35,369 bases of DNA from an uncultured Alphaproteobacteria bacterium (GCA_902547955.1 CACCPY010000014.1:1-35369), one strand, 5' to 3'. Counted from the first letter of the stretch, positions 18,152 to 26,350 are shown. Numbers and translations are program-made. Notes: generated by a model from the letters alone, not told the origin.

Positions 18152-18228
18152 ACCGAAGCAGAAAGAGACAGAGGGATGCGTTCCTTCGGTTTCAAACCTA
18201 CTTCCGACCAAAAAAGGTTGAACGTTTG
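18152..18228 (-). promoter_or_regulatory. Structured GC-rich leader before ATP-grasp triad
   Basis: The gap 18138-18365 is AT-rich except for about 18150-18230. A 7-bp stem, ACCGAAG (18152-18158) with CTTCGGT (18184-18190), can extend by GAA/TTC. A second set of competing pairings joins CAAAC (18193-18197) to GTTTG (18224-18228), and ACC to GGT across a run of A. On the minus strand this lies 15-90 bases before the ATP-grasp ATG, where a riboswitch or attenuator would sit. No known riboswitch class is recognised. It could instead belong to the divergent polyketide synthase gene. Confidence 0.4.
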
Positions 18229-18365
18229 TTTAAGGTTATATCTTATATTTTTTTAAATCAAGAATTAAATTGATTGTAGGAGTGAATTAAAAGGTAAAAG
18301 TTCCCTTAAATTATTCATTAATAAATTTTTCTTTTAATAATTCATTTGAAGATTAAATAATAATA

Positions 18366-19382
18366 ATGGCAAGCATAAAAGGTTTAAGCTCTGTTTTTCC
18401 AAAACATAAGGTGTTTCAGGAAGAGATCAAAGAAATAGGCAGAAAATTATTTTCTTCAAAAATTCAATTTAAAAAAATGGAAAAAGTTTATGATAATTCG
18501 GGAGTCAAAACTAGGTATCTTACTGAAAAACTAGATTGGTATTTAGAAGAACATAATTGGTCTGAAAGAAATTTTCTTTTTAAAAAAAATGCACTCAACC
18601 TTTTAAAAGAATCAATTAATGAGACCATTGAAAAAACAAATACTAAACCAGAGAAAATAGGTGCAATTGTGTTGGTCAATAGTACAGGTATTTCTACCCC
18701 GACTATTGACGCTGAAATTTTTAACCTATTTAATTTTAATAACGAAATTGTCAGGTTGCCAATTTTTGGATACGGGTGTGCAGGAGGAGTGTTAGGGCTT
18801 AATAGAGCTATTGAGATTTTTAAAAGTTTGAAAAAAACTATTCTTGTCTGTAATGTTGAGCTTTGTAGTCTGACATTTAGACCTCAAATTTTTAGTAAAG
18901 AAAATGTAGTTAGTACAGCTTTATTTGGAGATGGATGTGCATCATACTTAATTGAGGAAGAGGGACATTGTCAAATATTAAAATCAACTGAGCACACTTG
19001 GAAAAACTCTCTGTCACTAATGGGGTGGGGTGTCGAAGATGATGGATTGTCCGTAATTTTTGATAAAGTTATCCCAGATTTTATTACAAAAAAATTACCA
19101 GATGTTTTAAATAAATTTTCTTTTAACAATTTAGACGGTTATGTACTTCACTCAGGTGGAATGAAAATTATTCAAGCCTACAGACAAATATTGAATAATG
19201 ATAAAACTATTTCAGAATCTGAGGCAATACTATCAAAGTTTGGCAACGTTTCCTCTGTATCTGTTTTACTAACATTAAAGGAGATGATAAAAAAAAATTA
19301 CAATGGAGTATATTTGATGAGTGCTCTAGGACCGGGTTTTACTGCAGGTTTATCAGCAATAAAAATGAGTAAAAATGGTTGA
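18366..19382 (+). CDS. Type III polyketide synthase (alkylpyrone synthase-like)
   Basis: A 338-aa thiolase-fold enzyme of the chalcone/stilbene synthase family that extends an acyl-CoA with malonyl units. The catalytic triad is visible: C138 in FGYGCAGGVLG, H262 in VLHSGGMKI, and N294 in FGNVSSVSV. The C-terminal GPGFTAGLSAIKM is the conserved GxGFxxE-like closing loop. NSTGISTPTID near residue 108 is the usual substrate-pocket motif. It resembles bacterial BpsA/ArsB-type enzymes more than FabH. The next gene, an ICMT-like methyltransferase, overlaps its end by 8 bases, as in Bacillus bpsA-bpsB where triketide pyrones are made and O-methylated. The acyl starter and product here are inferred, not shown. 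Confidence 0.88.
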   Translation: MASIKGLSSVFPKHKVFQEEIKEIGRKLFSSKIQFKKMEKVYDNSGVKTRYLTEKLDWYLEEHNWSERNFLFKKNALNLLKESINETIEKTNTKPEKIGAIVLVNSTGISTPTIDAEIFNLFNFNNEIVRLPIFGYGCAGGVLGLNRAIEIFKSLKKTILVCNVELCSLTFRPQIFSKENVVSTALFGDGCASYLIEEEGHCQILKSTEHTWKNSLSLMGWGVEDDGLSVIFDKVIPDFITKKLPDVLNKFSFNNLDGYVLHSGGMKIIQAYRQILNNDKTISESEAILSKFGNVSSVSVLLTLKEMIKKNYNGVYLMSALGPGFTAGLSAIKMSKNG

Positions 19383-19869
19383 TACCTTCTTAATGATTTA
19401 TCTTGTTTTAAGTAGATTGTTTGAACTTTTCTTAAGTAAAAAAAACACGAATAGATTATTGAAAGAAGGTGCTGTTGAGCATTATAGTTTTCATTATAAA
19501 TTTATCGTTTTATTTCACATCATTTTTATTTCTTTCTTTTTGATAAAGTCCTTTTCAAACACTTTCTATAACCTTCAATATCTTTATGTTTTTTTTATAG
19601 TTCAAATGTTAAGATACAAAATAATTTATGATCTTGGTAAGTTTTGGACCACCAGAATATTGGTTGTAAAAAGACCATTGGTTAAAACATGGTTTTTTCG
19701 CCATTTTAGGCATCCAAATTATATGGTTGTTTTTTTGGAAGTTATATTAGTTTGCTTATTTTTTAACGATATCAATTCTTTGATTTTCTTTACCATTATC
19801 AATTCAATTTTACTTGGCATAAGAATTTTCTATGAAGAAAAAGCGAACAAATTTAGAAGCAAATTATAA
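19375..19869 (+). CDS. ICMT-like methyltransferase (BpsB-type, membrane)
   Basis: A 164-aa integral membrane protein of the isoprenylcysteine carboxyl methyltransferase family. Several hydrophobic segments are seen: 2-15 (TFLMIYLVLSRLFELF), about 36-58, 63-80, and 115-148. The family's catalytic region RHPNYMVVFLEV is present with EEKANKF at the end. Its start lies inside the polyketide synthase gene (8-base overlap), so the two are co-expressed. In Bacillus the equivalent pair makes methylated alkylpyrones, the best guess for the role here. The gene stops at 19869, 42 bases before the convergent marR gene. Confidence 0.83.
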   Translation: MVDTFLMIYLVLSRLFELFLSKKNTNRLLKEGAVEHYSFHYKFIVLFHIIFISFFLIKSFSNTFYNLQYLYVFFIVQMLRYKIIYDLGKFWTTRILVVKRPLVKTWFFRHFRHPNYMVVFLEVILVCLFFNDINSLIFFTIINSILLGIRIFYEEKANKFRSKL

Positions 19870-19911
19870 GATTATTTTCATGATTAATTATAGAATAACT
19901 ACCTCTGAAAT

Positions 19912-20322
19912 TTATTTTGAAATTTTCTTTAGAACATCGAGGTAACTGTTTATTAAGATTTTACCTTTTGTGTTGGACTCTCTCCATGTAGGCAATGTTT
20001 CTTTTAACTTTTTATATCCTTTTTCAGTCAATTTTAGAAGGTTTCCGTTAATGTCTCTTTTAACAATCCTGATCAATTTCTTTTTTATTAAAAGAGATGA
20101 GTTTCTTCTAATTGTTGAAGATTCTAAATTTAATAGGTTAGCAATTTTCGTGGTTTCTATTTGATCATAAATGTTAATTAGCGCCAAAATTGGAATCTGT
20201 GTTGAATTTATGCCGCTGATTTTTAGAGCACCATTGTAATCGTTAGTAAGTCGCCTTGCCATTGTCCTAAGATTGAAACAAGGACATTGTTGTAACTCAT
20301 TGACTTTAATAAGCTTCTTCAT
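19912..20322 (-). CDS. MarR-family transcriptional regulator
   Basis: A 136-aa winged-helix protein of MarR type. The N-terminal dimerisation helix (CPCFNLRTMARRLTNDYNGAL) is followed by a helix-turn-helix (TTKIANLLNLESSTIRRNSSLL, about 56-77) and a wing (KKLIRIVKRDINGNLLKLTEKG). The CPCF cysteine pair near residue 13 could be a redox-sensitive site as in some MarR proteins, but that is inference. It is divergent from the alpha/beta hydrolase-SDR-MoxR operon, which it probably regulates along with itself. A repeat of TATA-rich half-sites lies between the two genes. The C-terminal helices end in LDVLKKISK, normal for the family. Confidence 0.88.
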   Translation of the reverse strand: MKKLIKVNELQQCPCFNLRTMARRLTNDYNGALKISGINSTQIPILALINIYDQIETTKIANLLNLESSTIRRNSSLLIKKKLIRIVKRDINGNLLKLTEKGYKKLKETLPTWRESNTKGKILINSYLDVLKKISK

Positions 20323-20372
20323 TGTAATTAACTTTATACTTTACAAAATTAAAAAAAAAAGTAAACATGAAA

Positions 20373-20396
20373 GTGTATATACCCGTGTATATGCAT
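20373..20396. promoter_or_regulatory. Candidate MarR operator in divergent promoter
   Basis: The 24 bases contain two near-identical half-sites, GTGTATATAC and GTGTATATGC, separated by about two bases. The first includes the palindrome GTATATAC. MarR proteins usually bind such inverted or repeated TATA-rich sites between divergent genes. The next gene starts about 40 bases downstream. Confidence 0.5.
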
Positions 20397-20433
20397 TGTA
20401 GATAGGAATTTTTAATATTTTTTGAGGAATTTT

Positions 20434-21261
20434 ATGAAAATAGAAAAATTTAACTTAGATGATGGAACTTACATCAGGTATAAAAAAATAGGTAAGGGGG
20501 CACCTATATTATTACTTCACACTTTTAGAAATAGATTAGAATACTCTGATAAACTAGGCAAATTACTTGCAGATAAGTTTACTGTATATTCAATTGACCT
20601 TCCTGGCTTCGGTGATTCTCCCATTAATTTAAATACCAATTACAATCTTGATTTTTTTACCAAATCTATAGTTAGTTTTATAAAAAAATCACGAATCAAA
20701 AATTTAACTATTGCTGGAGAGTCCATCGGTGCAACTTTAGCAGCAAGTGTATCAGTTGAACTTCCTAAAATTGTTAAAAAAATTCTAATGTTTAATACGT
20801 ATGATTATGATTCATATTTTGGTGAAGGTATTCAGAGAGGAAACTTCTTTGCAAAATTTATTTTGTTTCATGTAAGTCTACCCGTCGTTGGGGCTCTATT
20901 TTCTAGTTTGGAAAATAAATTTATACTAAAGAATATTATGAGTGGTGGTTTTTTTGATAAAACGAAGTTACCTGACAGTTATTTAAACTTATTATGCACT
21001 TCTTTAAAAAAGAAAGGATATGTTTATCATTTTAGAAATGTGCTTTCACAGTTTAATAAAAACAATGGAATTAAAGAGTTGTATAAAAAGGTTGATGTAC
21101 CTGTTAAACTTTTCTATGGAAGTCATGACTGGGCTAAAGAATCTGATAAATTGGAAACGCAAAATTTATTAAACTTAGATAAGTTTCATACTATAGAAAA
21201 ATCGAACCACTTTTCTTTTTTAGAAAATACTGCTGAAGTATCGAAGCTCATTAAACTTTAA
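20434..21261 (+). CDS. Alpha/beta hydrolase
   Basis: A 275-aa alpha/beta-hydrolase fold enzyme. ATG at 20434 has a Shine-Dalgarno-like GAGG just upstream; the longer frame from TTG 20422 overlaps that site and is rejected. The strand PILLLHTF carries a threonine in the oxyanion region instead of the usual HG. The nucleophile elbow is GESIG (S97), the acid is D232 in YGSHDW, and the base is H259 in KSNHFSFLE, so the triad is complete. Substrate is unknown. It heads an operon with an SDR, MoxR-type ATPase, VWA protein and DoxX, and is divergent from marR, which suggests regulated use of an organic compound. Confidence 0.86.
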   Translation: MKIEKFNLDDGTYIRYKKIGKGAPILLLHTFRNRLEYSDKLGKLLADKFTVYSIDLPGFGDSPINLNTNYNLDFFTKSIVSFIKKSRIKNLTIAGESIGATLAASVSVELPKIVKKILMFNTYDYDSYFGEGIQRGNFFAKFILFHVSLPVVGALFSSLENKFILKNIMSGGFFDKTKLPDSYLNLLCTSLKKKGYVYHFRNVLSQFNKNNGIKELYKKVDVPVKLFYGSHDWAKESDKLETQNLLNLDKFHTIEKSNHFSFLENTAEVSKLIKL

Positions 21262-21281
21262 CTAACAAATTATTTTAAAAA

Positions 21282-21288
21282 AAGGAGA
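21282..21288 (+). promoter_or_regulatory. Strong ribosome site of the SDR gene
   Basis: AAGGAGA lies five bases before the ATG at 21294. It is clearly better than most sites in this window and supports the SDR start. Confidence 0.8.
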
Positions 21289-21293
21289 TAGCA

Positions 21294-22025
21294 ATGGAAA
21301 AAGTAGCGTTTATTTCAGGAGCAAACAGAGGGATAGGATTCGAAACTTCCAAAAAATTAGCTCAAACTGGGGTGAAGGTAATTTTAGGTTCTAGAGATTT
21401 AGATAAAGGAAAAGATGCTCTAGAAAAATTAAAATCCAATGGAATTGAAGCTGATTTAGTAAAGTATGATGCATTCGATCCTAATGCTCCTCAAAAAGTT
21501 TTTGACCATGTTTCCAATAAATATGAAAAGTTGGATATATTAATTAATAATGCAGGGGTTCTTCTTACGGGTAATTTATTTGTTACAAATAGCTCTACAG
21601 TGAGTGACAAAGATATTAAAGATACATTTCAAACTAATCTGTTTTCTGTTATTGCTTTAACTCAAAAATTACTTCCATTGATTAAAAAATCTGATGCTGG
21701 ACGAATTGTCAATGTTTCCACTATCCTAAGTTCCTTAACACTTCATTCAGCAAAGGACTCTCCGATTTCGCCTGCTAAAGAGTTTGCATATAATGCCTCA
21801 AAAACTGCACTTAATGCTTTTACAATTCATCTAGCAAACGAATTAAAAGATACAAATATTAAGGTTAATTCAGGTCATCCAGGTTGGGTAAAAACCGAAT
21901 TAGGAGGTCCAAACGCGCCGATTGAGGTTGAAGATAGTTATAAAACTTCATTACGTTTAGCCACATTGGATGATGATGGTCCAAGTGGGGGGCTATTTCA
22001 CGAAGAAGAAATATTACCTTGGTAA
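21294..22025 (+). CDS. Short-chain dehydrogenase/reductase
   Basis: A 243-aa classical SDR. The NAD(P)-binding motif SGANRGIGFE (residues 8-17) replaces the common TG by SG. NNAG lies near residue 85, and the active-site Ser lies in NVSTILSSL. Y166 and K170 in AYNASK complete the SxnYxxxK pattern. The Asn/Arg pair at NRGIG plus GSRDLDKG suggests NADP(H) preference (family knowledge). The C-terminus (GHPGWVKTELGGPNAPIEVEDSYK) resembles carbonyl-reductase-like SDRs, with G and H in place of P at the usual PG motif. Substrate cannot be assigned. It follows the hydrolase gene by 32 bases, in a shared operon. Confidence 0.9.
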   Translation: MEKVAFISGANRGIGFETSKKLAQTGVKVILGSRDLDKGKDALEKLKSNGIEADLVKYDAFDPNAPQKVFDHVSNKYEKLDILINNAGVLLTGNLFVTNSSTVSDKDIKDTFQTNLFSVIALTQKLLPLIKKSDAGRIVNVSTILSSLTLHSAKDSPISPAKEFAYNASKTALNAFTIHLANELKDTNIKVNSGHPGWVKTELGGPNAPIEVEDSYKTSLRLATLDDDGPSGGLFHEEEILPW

Positions 22026-22055
22026 AATGAAGAATTTTTTTATAATATACCACAA

Positions 22056-22892
22056 ATGGAATTTTCTGGTACAAAAGAATACATTTCTACCTCGGACTTA
22101 ACTGTTGCTGTGAATGCATCAATTGCTCTTGAAAAACCCTTATTAGTTAAGGGTGAGCCTGGAACTGGAAAAACTGAATTAGCTAAGCAAATTGCAAATA
22201 GCTTAGATTTGGAGATCATTGAATGGAGTATCAAGTCAACAACTAAAGCTCAGCAGGGATTATATGAATACGATGCTGTGAGTAGATTAAGAGATAGTCA
22301 GCTGGGAAATACAGTAAAAAAAGTAGAAAAGTATATTAAAAAGGGTAAGTTGTGGATATCGTTTGAAACCAAAAATAAATCTGTACTTTTAATAGATGAA
22401 ATAGATAAAGCTGATATTGAATTCCCAAATGATCTTTTACAGGAGTTAGATAAAATGGAGTTTCATGTTTATGAAACAGGTCAATTAGTAAAAGCAAAAA
22501 ATCGACCAATCGTAATAATTACCTCTAATAATGAAAAGGAATTACCGGAAGCATTTTTAAGAAGATGCTTTTTTCATTACATTCAATTCCCAGAGCTAGA
22601 AACATTAAAGAAAATTGTGAAAGTACATTTCCCTGAAATTAAAAAATCTTTATTAAACTCTGCTCTTCAAACTTTTTTTGAAATAAGAGAGACGCCAGGT
22701 TTAAAAAAAAAACCTTCAACCTCTGAGGCTTTAGATTGGATTAAGCTTCTTTTAATAGAGGATTTAGATCCTTCGGATTTAAAAAGTAATAATAGAGATT
22801 TACTACCTAAACTGCATGGAGCATTAATAAAAAATGAGCAAGACATTCAACTTTTTGAGCAATTGGCCTTCATGTCCAGGAATGCAAGATAG
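22056..22892 (+). CDS. MoxR/CoxD-type AAA+ ATPase
   Basis: A 278-aa AAA+ protein. Walker A is GEPGTGKT (33-40), Walker B is VLLIDEIDKAD (110-120), sensor 1 is IITSNNEKELPEAFLRRC, and the arginine finger lies at LRRCFFHY. The MoxR group uses ATP to insert cofactors or remodel partner proteins, in most cases with a VWA-domain protein encoded next to it. That partner lies 2 bases downstream here, as in coxD-coxE. No molybdenum hydroxylase (coxMSL) is in the window, so which enzyme is matured remains open. ATG at 22056 precedes FSGTKEYISTSDL, typical for the group. Confidence 0.92.
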   Translation: MEFSGTKEYISTSDLTVAVNASIALEKPLLVKGEPGTGKTELAKQIANSLDLEIIEWSIKSTTKAQQGLYEYDAVSRLRDSQLGNTVKKVEKYIKKGKLWISFETKNKSVLLIDEIDKADIEFPNDLLQELDKMEFHVYETGQLVKAKNRPIVIITSNNEKELPEAFLRRCFFHYIQFPELETLKKIVKVHFPEIKKSLLNSALQTFFEIRETPGLKKKPSTSEALDWIKLLLIEDLDPSDLKSNNRDLLPKLHGALIKNEQDIQLFEQLAFMSRNAR

Positions 22893-22894
22893 GA

Positions 22895-24082
22895 ATGTTT
22901 CTAGATTTTTTTTTAAAACTTAAAGACTCAAAAATTCCGGTTTCTTTAAAGGAATTTTTAACATTTTTACAGGCCCTTGAGTTTAATTTTGTCCAGTTTG
23001 ATGTAAATAAGTTTTATTATCTTGCTAGAGCTAGTTTAGTCAAAGATGAAAAGTTAATTGATAAATTTGATATTATCTTTGGAGAGTACTTTAATTCAAT
23101 TGAGAGAATTGATATTGATGATGTTATTAAGTTTTTAAATATTCCACAAGATTGGCTAAAAAAACTATCTTCAAAAAACTTCTCAAATGAAGAAATTGAA
23201 AAAATTAAATCTCTAGGTAGCTTTGAAAAGTTAATTGAAACGCTAAAAAAGAGATTATCGGAACAGAAGAAACGTCATCAGGGAGGTAATAAATGGATAG
23301 GTACATCTGGAACCTCACCATTTGGAGCTTATGGTTATAATCCTGAAGGAGTTAGAATTGGACAACACGAAAGTAGATATAGAAAAGCAATAAAAGTTTG
23401 GGATAAACGTATTTTTAAAGATTTTGATGAAACAAACGAATTAGATAACAGAGGTTTTCAAGTTGCTCTTAAAAGATTAAGAACCTGGGCAAGAACTGGT
23501 ATAGAGGATGAGTTGGACATTGAGAGTACAATCAGAGAAACAGCAAAAAATGGTTATTTAGATATAAAAACTAGGAAAGAAAGGGAGAATTCCATAAAAA
23601 TACTCCTGTTTTTAGATGTTGGAGGATCAATGGACGATTATATTGAGTTAACTGAAAGGTTATTTTCAGCTGCACAAAATGTATTTAAAAATCTCAAATA
23701 TTTTTATTTTCATAATTGCCTGTACGAGGGTGTTTGGAAAAATAACAAGAGAAGATGGGAGGAAAGATTCCTAACTTCAGATATCTTTAGAACCTTTGGA
23801 AAAGAATACAAATGTATTTTTGTTGGCGATGCTCAAATGAGTCCATATGAAATTATTTCACCTGGTGGAGGAAACGAGCATTTTAACGATGAACCTGGGA
23901 GTGTATGGTTGGAGAGGGCTGTTGAACAGTGGCCATCAAATTTGTGGATTAATCCAACGCCTAAAAATGAATGGGGATTTTCACATTCAACCAGTTTGAT
24001 AAAAGAAATTTTTATGAACAGGATGGTACCTTTGACAATCCAAGGAATTGAGGAGGGTACCAAAATTCTCTCAAAAAAATAA
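22895..24082 (+). CDS. CoxE-like VWA domain protein
   Basis: A 395-aa protein. The N-terminal half is a helical region (LKDSKIPVSLKEFLTFLQALE) usual in CoxE relatives, followed by a basic, Gly-rich linker (KRHQGGNKWIGTSGTSPFGA). The C-terminal VWA domain has a metal-binding motif FLDVGGSMD with D241 and S245, where the middle Ser of DxSxS is Gly. The conserved KYFYFHNCLYEGVW and FVGDAQMSPYEI follow. Together with the upstream ATPase it is predicted to form a MoxR-VWA remodelling pair. It shares tight spacing with the ATPase gene. The DoxX gene follows after 51 bases. Confidence 0.9.
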   Translation: MFLDFFLKLKDSKIPVSLKEFLTFLQALEFNFVQFDVNKFYYLARASLVKDEKLIDKFDIIFGEYFNSIERIDIDDVIKFLNIPQDWLKKLSSKNFSNEEIEKIKSLGSFEKLIETLKKRLSEQKKRHQGGNKWIGTSGTSPFGAYGYNPEGVRIGQHESRYRKAIKVWDKRIFKDFDETNELDNRGFQVALKRLRTWARTGIEDELDIESTIRETAKNGYLDIKTRKERENSIKILLFLDVGGSMDDYIELTERLFSAAQNVFKNLKYFYFHNCLYEGVWKNNKRRWEERFLTSDIFRTFGKEYKCIFVGDAQMSPYEIISPGGGNEHFNDEPGSVWLERAVEQWPSNLWINPTPKNEWGFSHSTSLIKEIFMNRMVPLTIQGIEEGTKILSKK

Positions 24083-24133
24083 AATATTCAAATTTTAATG
24101 ATTTTGAGATTTGTATAGCTATAATTTAAAATT

Positions 24134-24574
24134 ATGTTTTTAAAACGAGTAGACAGCATAATACAAAATTACTTAATGAAATTTCGGTTTTTATCTGTTT
24201 TGTCTATGAGAATAATCTTAGGAACGGCCTTTATTATCCATGGTAAGAGTAAATTTCCTCTACCACCCCAAAAATTAATGGAATATTTTGGTTTTAGTCC
24301 TTTTTTTGCAAGTTTTATTGCATTATCTGAAGTTTTGGCAGGTTTAATGTTAATTATTTCATTTTTTCTAAAAAGCTTTATTGGCAATTTATTAACCAGA
24401 GTCTCTGCACTAACAATAGTTGTGATAATGATTTTTGCATTCTACCTAGCCCATAAAGATTGGTTTATAAACGAAAAACTTTTCACCAGTGAACAAATTT
24501 TTTTGTTTGTTGTAGGGATATATTTCTTAGTTAATGGAAATGAAGATTTTAAGAAAAAAGTATTTAAAAATTAA
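24134..24574 (+). CDS. DoxX family membrane protein
   Basis: A 146-aa integral membrane protein with about four transmembrane helices: roughly 20-40, 55-78, 86-106 and 118-136. The DoxX signature is recognisable in MRIILGTAFIIHGKSKF and FFASFIALSEVLAGLMLII. Members are linked to thiosulfate-quinone oxidoreductase subunits or redox-stress complexes in other bacteria, but many have no proven role. It is the last gene of the hydrolase-SDR-MoxR-VWA group. A separate promoter region then precedes the cytochrome gene. Confidence 0.85.
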   Translation: MFLKRVDSIIQNYLMKFRFLSVLSMRIILGTAFIIHGKSKFPLPPQKLMEYFGFSPFFASFIALSEVLAGLMLIISFFLKSFIGNLLTRVSALTIVVIMIFAFYLAHKDWFINEKLFTSEQIFLFVVGIYFLVNGNEDFKKKVFKN

Positions 24575-24607
24575 TTAAAGAATTGCTTGAAATAAATTTT
24601 TTTTCTT

Positions 24608-24665
24608 TTACCTTAAGATTAACACTTTTCGCATTATTATGGGGTTCGACTTATCTTAAATCTAA
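24608..24665 (+). promoter_or_regulatory. Direct repeat upstream of cytochrome c gene
   Basis: TTACCTTAAGATTAA (24608-24622) and TTATCTTAAATCTAA (24651-24665) share 11 of 15 bases, 43 bases apart (about four helical turns). The spacing fits an activator or repressor dimer. The cytochrome ATG is 27 bases downstream of the second copy. Confidence 0.3.
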
Positions 24666-24691
24666 CCCTATTTTTTTGGATATGGAGGAAT

Positions 24692-25018
24692 ATGCGTAAT
24701 TTTGTTAATCTTTTTACTTTTGCACTTTTTCTAGTGCTCTCAAACGTGGCCGTTAGTGGTGACGTAGGTGAGGGTGAAAAAAGATATGCAGTAAATTGTG
24801 GTAATTGTCACGGTCCAGGGGGTATGGGTTTAGCTAGCTATCCCAAAATCTCTGGAAAGGAAGTTAGTTACCTTATTGACAGACTTAATACCTACAGATC
24901 CGGAAAAAAAATAGGTCCAAACTCTGATTTGATGATAATGATGGCGAAACCTTTAACTGATGTCGAAATAGATAACTTAGCTGCTTACTTAGCAACAGAT
25001 CCTGCTGCTAAGAGGTAA
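24692..25018 (+). CDS. Small c-type cytochrome, exported
   Basis: A 108-aa periplasmic class I cytochrome c. The N-terminal signal runs to about VSG at residue 23. The heme motif is NCGNCH with C36, C39 and H40. The probable axial methionine lies in MIMMAKPLT near residue 90, followed by the closing helix EIDNLAAYLATD. A ribosome site, GGAGG, lies four bases upstream of the ATG. It is encoded 27 bases before a PQQ-dependent dehydrogenase and is very likely its electron acceptor. Pairing of a dehydrogenase with a small monoheme cytochrome is common in periplasmic quinoprotein systems. Confidence 0.92.
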   Translation: MRNFVNLFTFALFLVLSNVAVSGDVGEGEKRYAVNCGNCHGPGGMGLASYPKISGKEVSYLIDRLNTYRSGKKIGPNSDLMIMMAKPLTDVEIDNLAAYLATDPAAKR

Positions 25019-25045
25019 TATTAACAATAAGGGAGGATATTTTTA

Positions 25046-26350
25046 ATGTTAAAAAAATCTAAACTACTATCTGCAGCGATTTTTTCAGCTGCTACATTAT
25101 TGGCTGCTAACGGCCAAGCTGATACTATGGGAACACCAAAGATCAGTGCGATGTCAATCGTTAATGGATTAGAGAATCCATGGGATATGGCATTTACAAA
25201 AAACGGTGACATGTTTTTCACTGAAAAATGTAAAGGTTTTTCTGTAAAAACAAAGTCAGGTAAAATCAACAAACTTTATGGAATGAAAGGTACATCTGGT
25301 TACAACAGTGCTGGTGATGATCTATTCTGTGAAGGGCAAGCCGGTATGTTAGGTATTGCTGTTGATCCAAACTTCAAAAAAAACAGAAGAATTTATGTTG
25401 CTTCAGCTTCAACTAAGCACCATGGTTCTGGTTGTAAAGACAACTTTGATGTTTGTAATGGTAACATCATTATGAGATTTGAAGTAAGTAAAGACATGAA
25501 AAGTGTTTCAAACAGAACTGATATTGTAAACGACATTCAATATAAGCCGTTTGAATCTGATCACCCATTTGGTGGTCCAGGTGCACACAATGGTAACAGA
25601 CTAAGATTCGGTCCTGAAGGATATCTATGGGCAACTACTGGTGATCGTCACAAAGGTGATATCCCACAACACCCAACTCTTCTAGGCGGAAACGTACTTA
25701 GAATTGATACTGATGGTAAAGCACATCCTGGTAACAAGCCTCCAAAAGGTTTTGATAAGCGTATGTATACTTATGGACACAGAAATGTTCAAGGTATCGA
25801 CTTCCGTCCATCTGACGGCAGAGCTTTCACAGCTGAACACGGTCCATGGCATAACGACGAAATTACTGCATTAGTAAATGGTGGAAATGCCGGTTGGGAT
25901 CCAAAGCCAAATGTTGCTGGTCGTGGAAACTGTCCAGATAAATATTGTGGTTACATGCCTAACCAAAAAGAAGGTATGCTTCCAGCAGCTCGTGCAGAAG
26001 CAGGTACACCAATGAGTGATGAGCGTTTCAAAGACCTTATGCCTCCAGCATGGAACAATAATGGTCTTTCTCAAGGAACTGGCTCTGCTGCGTTCCTTAA
26101 AGGTAGCCAATGGGGTTACTGGGAAGGTCGTTTAGCAGTAGGTATCATGGGGATCGCTTTCGGTGGTACGCCATCAGGCATGAGAATTGACGTAATTGAC
26201 ATTACTAAAGACGGTAAAGCAATTAAAAGTGTAATTCAAATGCCAACTGGTCTAACAAAGAGATTCAGAGGTCTAAGATTAGGCCCAGACGGAGCTCTTT
26301 ATGCTACAGTAGATGAAGGTGAAATCTACAAAATTACTGCTAGAAAGTAG
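25046..26350 (+). CDS. PQQ-dependent soluble sugar dehydrogenase (aldose dehydrogenase family)
   Basis: A 434-aa periplasmic beta-propeller quinoprotein related to YliI/Asd and soluble glucose dehydrogenase. A signal peptide covers about residues 1-26, ending ANGQADT. The start of the propeller is SIVNGLENPWDMAFTKNG. PQQ-binding and catalytic regions are seen in GGPGAHNGNRLRFGPEGYLW (near 180), YGHRNVQGIDFRP and AEHGPWHNDEI. The gene is much richer in G+C than its surroundings (a 60-base stretch at 25561-25620 is 50%) and uses more C-ending codons, as in very highly expressed genes. A clear ribosome site, GGGAGG, precedes it. A perfect hairpin terminates it. No pqq synthesis genes are in the window. 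Confidence 0.93.
   Translation: MLKKSKLLSAAIFSAATLLAANGQADTMGTPKISAMSIVNGLENPWDMAFTKNGDMFFTEKCKGFSVKTKSGKINKLYGMKGTSGYNSAGDDLFCEGQAGMLGIAVDPNFKKNRRIYVASASTKHHGSGCKDNFDVCNGNIIMRFEVSKDMKSVSNRTDIVNDIQYKPFESDHPFGGPGAHNGNRLRFGPEGYLWATTGDRHKGDIPQHPTLLGGNVLRIDTDGKAHPGNKPPKGFDKRMYTYGHRNVQGIDFRPSDGRAFTAEHGPWHNDEITALVNGGNAGWDPKPNVAGRGNCPDKYCGYMPNQKEGMLPAARAEAGTPMSDERFKDLMPPAWNNNGLSQGTGSAAFLKGSQWGYWEGRLAVGIMGIAFGGTPSGMRIDVIDITKDGKAIKSVIQMPTGLTKRFRGLRLGPDGALYATVDEGEIYKITARK

Noticed and set aside
18140-18230. Glycine riboswitch
   Set aside because: The plus strand contains GACAGAGGG and CCGAAG as in glycine aptamers, but the order and spacing of the remaining conserved parts are missing.
20422-20433. 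TTG start for the alpha/beta hydrolase
   Set aside because: The TTG overlaps the ribosome-binding GAGG of ATG 20434, which is the better start.
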